Positions 58,560 through 64,000 of a stretch of DNA of 64,000 nt are shown here, in pieces; the stretch's first letter is position 1; each line of letters begins with the position of its first letter. Source of the stretch: Rhizopus arrhizus (Eukaryota; Mucoromycota; Mucoromycetes; Mucorales; Rhizopodaceae); assembly GCA_024220505.1 (NCBI GenBank), contig JAKZZE010000001.1, forward strand, positions 1,054,001 to 1,118,000. The letters are read 5' to 3'. The notes under the pieces were generated by a model. The model made no database searches, was not told the origin of the DNA, and saw only the letters and a program-made list of their open reading frames with translations. The translations under genes were made by a program, and so were the position numbers.

Positions 58560-58824
58560 TCTAAAAAAGGTGAAAGGGTGTGCACCAGGCTGAAATTAAA
58601 TTTTAGAATAACACATGGCGTACTTTCAAATAAAAATGACACATCTGCATCATGCGCGAAATGCGGGAATCATTTATTCATTAAATGGGTTTGCGCTTGA
58701 GATAATCCTCAAACTTGAAACAAAATACCTGCAAAATCCTTGCAAGTTACTATAAAGAACTTATATCTGGAATACTTAATTTTCAAGATCAATATTTTCT
58801 CTTTGAGCAGCTATTCTCTTTTAA
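58560..58824. other. Intergenic region upstream of the C2H2 gene
   Basis: No supported frame. CGCGAAATGCGGGAATCATT near 58655 is GC-richer than its surroundings but has no assigned role. Confidence 0.35.
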
Positions 58825-59180
58825 ATCTACTCACACAAACAGACTAAAACTATCCGATTGGCTCATTGGATTTATGGAATAAGGCAAAGAAAAGGCTACT
58901 CTCTCAATAATACCTATGATAAACCCAGCTTCTCCAGCTAATACTTCTTGCTCTATTACAAGCTCAAGGAGCTCTTGCATTTGTTCTGAAGTATAAGATT
59001 GATATGATCCTCGATTTTTTTTACCTAAAGACTTCACCGCGGATAGGTTTTTGGTATTATTCTTTTTTGTGGAAAGCCAGATTCTGCTACCTCTATGTCT
59101 TCTTTCTTTACAGCCAGACCTTGGCGACAGTTTTGGTAGCTATTTAGGTTCCTAAGCTTTTTGACATCACGTCCAGCCTG
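58825..59180 (-). pseudogene. Transposase N-terminal helix-turn-helix fragment
   Basis: Two frames joined by a shift near 59037 read SYQSYTSEQMQELLELVIEQ and EVLAGEAGFIIGI, a CENP-B/psq-like helix-turn-helix as in Tc1/mariner-type transposases. The preceding frame reads MSSIRVKQAGRDVKKLRNLN and GFPQKRIIPKTYPR. The catalytic DDE part is not present downstream. I regard this as a broken transposase start. An alternative is a domesticated DNA-binding protein, but the frameshift argues against it. Confidence 0.4.
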
Positions 59181-59404
59181 CTTAACTCTTATACTTGACA
59201 TCTCTCAGTGGTACCACTCGATATTGACAACATCGTATAAGGCTACCTTTTGCTCTTCAACCTCGAATGGCGCCACGTTAAGAATCCCAGCAGTAATATT
59301 GAAGCAATGTATGTACTCAGATGGTATATTGTTGTCAGATATGTTTTGTAAAATGTTTGAGCGAAATAAAAGAGATAAATGCACACAGTAAAAAAAGAGA
59401 AGCA

Positions 59405-59520
59405 AGATGTTTTATATATTTGATAAGGCCTATTGGGCGCATAATATAAATTTGTCTGCCCGTACTAGATCAATATATAGGAGAGTAATGAGAGGCTAAA
59501 AAAATCCCTTTTGAACCAAA
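59405..59520 (-). mobile_element. Possible minus-oriented CCGGGC-family retro-tail
   Basis: On the minus strand, GGTTCAAAAGGGATTTTTTT, GATCTAGTACGGGCAGACAA and TATGCGCCCAATAGGCC occur in the same order as in the 34313 insert (AAAGGGGTTTTTAG, GATCTGATCCGGGCGAAG, CATGCGCCCACTGCAGCC). I found no target duplication and the tail differs, so this is tentative. Confidence 0.45.
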
Positions 59521-60129
59521 GAAAAGAAAGGTATGTGCGTAATGAAAGGTATAGGAATATAGCGTTTAACGGTGACAGAACAATTTTTGCAACCATCCAA
59601 GAAAATGCTGATTATGGGTAGGTCCGTTCTGTGTTTCTGTTTAATGGTATAAACGATTTATTTCAAACAGAAATCTACAGATTGTTGGCCATTAAGTAAT
59701 CTATGAAGTTACGAAACAAAAAACAAAAAAAGACAGCTAAAAAAAATACTTCGTTTATTAATATGTAGAATAGCAGAAAAAATAACACAAATTAGACAAT
59801 AGCAATAAAGTGAGTATTGCTGGATAGCTACAAAATATTTACCAAGCTCTTTTTGAATTCATAATTCCTCTACCAAAGTTCTTGCTTTCCTGTTTTTTTA
59901 CATTTTGTAAAAGATAAGGTATACTTTCAGTATGTAAAGTATTACATGTTCATATCGCCAACATACAGCTTTCCCTAATGTCAGCATATTTTATCAATTG
60001 CTTCAACTACTATTATATGCTTAGACTTATGTAAATATCCAACTATAAAATATCAGTCTGTGCTTATACTGATAACAGACATATCAGTAATTCTTGTATT
60101 TTTTATTCATTTTACCTTTGAAACGAGTA

Positions 60130-60318
60130 ATAGTATATCTGGCGTTATTGTATTATCATGGCAAATTACAATTCATAGCTTTTTTGCTACACCCATCCGA
60201 CTTGATTCGAAAGCTCACTGGCAGCAATTCTGTGAAAAAATTCCTGTCTTGGGCAAGATTTTTGTCAATCAAATTCAGCAAGAGTTATCAAAGCTATCTG
60301 CTTTTGTATTTTTGTGAT
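60130..60318 (+). mobile_element. LINE ORF2 C-terminal fragment (second copy)
   Basis: The plus strand reads SGVIVLSWQITIHSFFATPI, then KAHWQQFCEKIPVLGKIFVN and QIQQELSKLSAF. It matches the 47760-48330 fragment (YDFFATVIRFIWKAHWRQFF ... ILDEIVLNQIQKELLKLS) closely enough to be the same element family. It is bounded by stops and has no reverse transcriptase part. Confidence 0.65.
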
Positions 60319-60344
60319 AAGTCATTGTTTAATACGTTTAAACA

Positions 60345-60600
60345 TTTACTTTATCCACCAATAAGTCTAAAGCCTATATACACACATGATGACTTAGGTT
60401 TTATCTTGTGCGTCTGGGTTAGATTAAGAAATAGATAGAAACTAAAACCCCTTTATAGAATCAAGGGTAAAGTGTTTGGGAGAAAGAAACAGCGACAAGT
60501 GTAAGAGATACTAATGAAGGGATGAGGTAGTAGGGAAGGTAAAGTTTTAATGGCCTAGGTAGTAGATCCCATGGAGAATAGTTTAGGAGTAGACTGTCGA
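60345..60600 (-). mobile_element. Degenerate LINE-type 3' region (minus orientation)
   Basis: On the minus strand, CTTTACCCTTGATTCTATAA then AGGGGTTTTAG and AACCCAGACGCAC follow the order of the 34313 insert (TTTTTACCCTTGGCCCTAAA then GGGGTTTTTAG and GATCCGGGCG). Similarity is partial, and boundaries and target duplication are unclear. Confidence 0.4.
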
Positions 60601-60759
60601 AGAAACCAAGGAAGGATAGCTTAAAGGAATCGCGGTTCAGTATTTATATCCTTACACTCTGATGAGTTTTAATTAGTAAAACTTTCATCCACAAAAAAAA
60701 AATTTAAAGTAAAACCCAGAATTAGATTTTTGACTTTTTTTTTTCTTCTTTCTCTCACA

Positions 60760-62305
60760 ATGGCTGTCAAACCTTCAACAGTTGCTCTTATTTCTACGGC
60801 CATCGTTGCCACTTTTGGTATTGGATATTTGATCTATTTTGATAGTAAGCGTAGAAATGATCCTAATTTTAAAAAGCAGCTCAGTAAATAAATAAAAGTA
60901 CCTTATAATTTTGTTCATCAACACCTTTTTTTTAGAACGCGAACGAAAGAAGCAAACAAAGGCTGAAAAAGAAATAAAAAAAGAAGAATTGATGACAGTA
61001 GAACAACTTGTTCAAGATGTTTTGAAGACAGTCTCCCAAGAAACTTTCCCTGAAGCACCAGAAGAAAAGGAAAAGTACTTTATGGAGCAAGTTGCAGCAG
61101 GCGAAGCTTTATGTCAGCAGGGCTTACTCAATGAGAGTGTATCTCATTTTTATAAGGCATTAAAGATTTACCCTGCACCATTAGAACTTGTCATGATTTA
61201 TCAACAAACCTTGCCCGAGAACGTGTTTAGAATCGTTGTTAACATTATGGCTGTTGAGGTATTGATGAAAGAAAGGAAGAAAAGGATTAATTTATCTTAA
61301 CAATGATTCGAAGTAGCAACAAAAACGACAAACCGAATTTTATGAACAATTCCCTTCAGACGATGTTAAGTTGAAGCTCAAAGAGTTAGCTCAAGATGAC
61401 AAAGTAACCTATTGTTTGATTGCCGAACAAGACTTTGAAGAAAATGATGTTTTATATACCGAAACACCATTGATCTCTGCTCTTTCTCCTCAATTAGAGG
61501 TAAAGCATACATAAGCCATACCTATAACCTGCTTCTCAATTAAATAATAGGGCAAATATTGTAACTTTTGTATGAATGAGTTGAAGGATGTTGTAGAATG
61601 CAAAAACTGTGATCAAGTTGCATTCTGTAGTGAAGCTTGTGAATCAGCTGCAACCAAGCAATATCATCAATTTTTATGTACAAACAACAAATTAGAACCC
61701 AATGCAGAACAAAACAAGGCACTCGACTTTGTGAACTACGCTAAGAAACAGAATCTCAAGTATCCTTACATGATTGCAAAACTTTTTTGCGTAATGGTTG
61801 CTGAAGAAGTCGACAAGAAAAATAAGCCTAAATACAATTCTTGGGATCATATTGAACGAATGAAAGGTGCTGATTTACAACCTATTGATAAATATGCAAA
61901 TGAATCGCAAATGATTAAGCAACTTTTATCTTCAAAGGTTCCCGGTATTGAAGAATTTTTAACAGATGAAATTTATCTTACACTTTTGAGCAAATTGAAT
62001 GCAAACGCATACGAGGTCACTTCAACTGATGAATTATCTGTAGAGGTATAGTACACAAGACCTTATCCTGTCTCTTTTTTGTTCTCATTATCTCTATTTT
62101 ATAGAAATCCACTGAGCCTAGCCGTCAATTCAGTGCTGAAATTAATTCTGCTTTAGGCACTTCTATCTATAAAATTTCTTCTTACCTTTCCAAGTCTTCT
62201 GTAGATGATGCTAATGTTAAAGTTATATTCAATGGTAATATGATCACTGTTATTGCTTCAAAGCCAATCAAAAAAGATGAAGAAATTAAAGTCTACTTTG
62301 CTTAA
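60760..62305 (+). CDS. TOM20: Tom20 fused to MYND finger and degenerate SET domain
   Basis: The first exon encodes the Tom20 anchor and tether: VALISTAIVATFGIGYLIYF then DSKRRNDPNFKKQLKRERKK. Next is the presequence-receptor domain: EELMTVEQLVQDVLKTVSQE, EKEKYFMEQVAAGEALCQQG and NESVSHFYKALKIYPAPLEL. After intron 2 a second part continues in frame: QQKRQTEFYEQFPSDDVKLK, then a MYND finger, GKYCNFCMNELKDVVECKNC then DQVAFCSEACESAATKQYHQ and FLC. A SET-like C-terminus follows (ASKPIKKDEEIKVYFA). The NHSCxPN motif of active SMYD enzymes is replaced by SKSSVDDAN, so it is probably catalytically dead. Five exons encode about 440 residues, more than twice the usual Tom20 length (about 180). Confidence 0.85.
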
Positions 62306-62513
62306 ATAAAATCCGGTCCGGACTGGAAATTCCGTAAACCCAATATTGAATATTTTTTGTAAATGTATTGGAAGGGCCAAACAAAAGAACATGCAGGAAA
62401 GGCAATCATAGAACAACCTCTTTTCATTTCCAACCTAGTGTACGTACGACTATTCATCAGATGGATGGATTATAAATAAATCATCAACTTACTTTACTTT
62501 TCTCACAGTTAAA
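62306..62513. promoter_or_regulatory. uL2 promoter/leader
   Basis: A 208-bp spacer. A TTTTCTCACAG run ends eight nt before the uL2 ATG and looks like a 3' splice site, so the uL2 transcript may have a 5'-UTR intron. Confidence 0.4.
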
Positions 62514-63393
62514 ATGGGTCGTGTCATTCGTGCTCAAAGAAAGGGTGCTGGATCCATCTTCAAATCCCACACCGTTGGCCGTAAGGGTGCCGCTAAGCTT
62601 AGAGTTTTCGACTTTGCTGAACGTCACGGTTATGTTCGTGGTATTGTTAAGGAAATCGTCCATGATCCTGGAAGAGGTGCTCCTCTTGCCAAGGTAAAAA
62701 AAGATAAAATGAAATGTCAATTTAGTTATTTATTTTTTGAATATTAATTAGGTTGTCTTCCGTGATCCCTACAAGTAATAAATATAATTCAAAGACACTA
62801 AGCAAAATTTAGATTGACACTTTTGTTTTAGGTACAAGCTTCGTACTGAAACCTTCATCGCCACTGAAGGTATGTACACTGGCCAATTCATCTATGCTGG
62901 TAAGAAGGCTTCTTTGAACATTGGTAATGTTATGCCTTTGGCCTCCATGCCCGAAGGTACCGTTATCTGTAACGTTGAAGAAAAGGTTGGTGATCGTGGT
63001 GCCATTGCTCGTACCTCTGGTAACTATGCCACCATCATTGGTCACGGTGATGATGGCAAGACTCGTATCCGTCTTCCCTCTGGTTCCAAGAAGGTCATTC
63101 CTTCTACCTCTCGTGCCGTCGTCGGTATTGTTGCTGGTGGTGGTCGTATTGACAAGCCCCTCTTGAAGGCTGGTCGTGCTTACCATAAATACAGAGTCAA
63201 GCGTAACAGCTGGCCCAAGACTCGTGGTGTTGCCATGAACCCCGTTGATCACCCTCACGGTGGTGGTAACCATCAACACATTGGTAAGGCTTCTACTATG
63301 GCCCGTGACTCTCCTGCTGGTCAAAAGGTTGGTTTGATTGCTGCTCGTCGTACTGGTCTCCTCCGTGGTACCAAGAAGGTCAAGGATGCTTAA
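62514..63393 (+). CDS. RPL2: 60S ribosomal protein uL2
   Basis: Three exons: 62514-62694, 62752-62774 (only 23 nt, VVFRDPYK) and 62831-63393. The protein begins [20 protein letters not shown] then [20 protein letters not shown], the exact eukaryotic uL2 start. The peptidyl-transferase-contacting region is intact: [20 protein letters not shown], with the universally conserved histidine in the HPHGGGxH loop. It ends [14 protein letters not shown]. Length is about 254 residues, standard. Codon use is strongly biased (GGT, CGT, AAG, GTC, TTG), in contrast to the AT-rich neighbours. The frame on the other strand here is a shadow of the biased codons. Confidence 0.96.
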
Positions 63394-63570
63394 ATTTCTT
63401 GATTCATCATTTAATAAACCTCCTTACATATTCCGTGCACGATTTTTACTTCATATTTGTTTAAAAAAACATTGGTTTAATACGTCTACGTTAATCAGTA
63501 GTTTATTTTGATACAAAACGAAAAATTGAAATAAACTTTTTACATTACTAAGCTGTATGTACATTGGATA

Positions 63571-64000
63571 TTATGATGTAGGTACTTCATCATCAAGATG
63601 TACGCTTATTGCTTTTTGCAACTCTCTCAAGTAAGGGACAGCAGTATGTACAGAAGATGCTGAGTCATTAAGAGAACTTGCATCCGATTCATACAATGAG
63701 TCTGATTCAGAACCTGCTAAACTACCAGAACTTGTACTTCCATCAGGCGATATCACAGAAGGTAGTATGTGTTTCAGCATACTGTAATTATCACTGCTTT
63801 GAGTATTGGCGCCATCATTAGATCTTTGGACTCGAAGCTTGAGAACAGTAAGCGTCTTCTGTAAATTGATGGAGGCTCTTGCTTTTATTTGAGGGTTAGC
63901 TGATTTCTTTAGTCGTCCCATGGCATCAGCAGCAATAAGCATCCAATGCATTTCAACATTGCATGGCAGTCTGCGGAACAAGACATGAAAGATTTTAGAC
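63571..64000 (-). CDS. 3' end of an unknown gene (runs off the window)
   Basis: The minus strand carries an open C-terminal exon from the window edge to the stop at 63571. Visible sequence includes FRRLPCNVEMHWMLIAADAM, then GRLKKSANPQIKARASINLQ and KTLTVLKLRVQRSND. A Ser-rich acidic stretch follows (STSSGSLAGSESDSLYESDA). The end is VPYLRELQKAISVHLDDEVP. The first part looks helical and conserved, the tail disordered. I do not recognise the family, and the N-terminus is outside the window. The stop lies 178 bp from the convergent uL2 gene. Confidence 0.6.
   Translation of the reverse strand, partial: SKIFHVLFRRLPCNVEMHWMLIAADAMGRLKKSANPQIKARASINLQKTLTVLKLRVQRSNDGANTQSSDNYSMLKHILPSVISPDGSTSSGSLAGSESDSLYESDASSLNDSASSVHTAVPYLRELQKAISVHLDDEVPTS

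Noticed and set aside
62809..63324. Minus-strand 171-codon frame over uL2
   Set aside because: Mirror of the strongly biased codons of a ribosomal protein gene. Similar shadows occur over eL33 and eL18.

Overview
This is a nuclear segment of an AT-rich fungal genome. The best fit is an early-diverging, Mucorales-like fungus (Mucoromycota), but I cannot name the species. The reasons are many short introns (mostly about 45-70 nt, GTAAGT/GTAAAT donors, TAG/CAG acceptors), tightly packed genes on both strands, T-rich leaders before start codons, very strong codon bias limited to the ribosomal protein genes, and the protein set itself (Tem1/Spg1 GTPase, Ppg1 phosphatase, Pex14, a glycogenin with a long tail, Coq9, Tom20/Tom70).

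Layout. 0-10 kb: SKP1, MND1, a degenerate FAD monooxygenase-like protein, a myristoylated-looking methyltransferase, a PAP1/YAP1-type redox bZIP factor and a CaMK-type kinase. 10-13.3 kb: gene-poor, but it contains a well-conserved nuclear RNase P RNA and a puzzling spliced minus-strand frame. 13.3-27.4 kb: a secreted double-psi barrel protein, TEM1, a CorA magnesium transporter, peptidyl-tRNA hydrolase 2, a roughly 1,880-residue glycogenin and S-adenosylmethionine decarboxylase. 27.4-34.6 kb: DnaJ and ELF1 surrounded by mobile DNA: a MITE, three short retroposed insertions with visible target-site duplications, and a decayed Fanzor/TnpB-like gene. 34.6-42.8 kb: a divergent proteasome pair (beta-6/beta-5), PEX14, PPG1, a zinc CDF transporter and a cyclin. 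42.8-48.5 kb: gene-poor, with a truncated HAP2-like relic, a second Fanzor-like relic and a LINE fragment. 48.5-58.5 kb: eL33, an SLC35F6-like transporter, a PEHE-like protein, a PAS protein, COQ9, eL18, TOM70 and a C2H2 protein. 58.5-60.7 kb: transposon fragments. 60.7-64 kb: a Tom20-MYND-SET fusion, uL2 and the 3' part of an unknown gene.

Themes. Housekeeping functions cluster by chance or by co-expression: two proteasome subunits share a 152-bp promoter, and two TOM-complex receptors (Tom70, Tom20) lie 3.2 kb apart next to COQ9 and three ribosomal protein genes. Gene structures are unusual in places: first exons consisting only of ATG (MND1, ELF1, eL18) and microexons of 8, 11, 15 and 23 nt.

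The items most worth a second look are the Tom20-MYND-degenerate SET fusion, the RNase P RNA, the two Fanzor-like relics, the family of short CCGGGC-containing retro-insertions, the minus-strand frame with a 63-nt stop-containing exon, and the giant acidic glycogenin tail.
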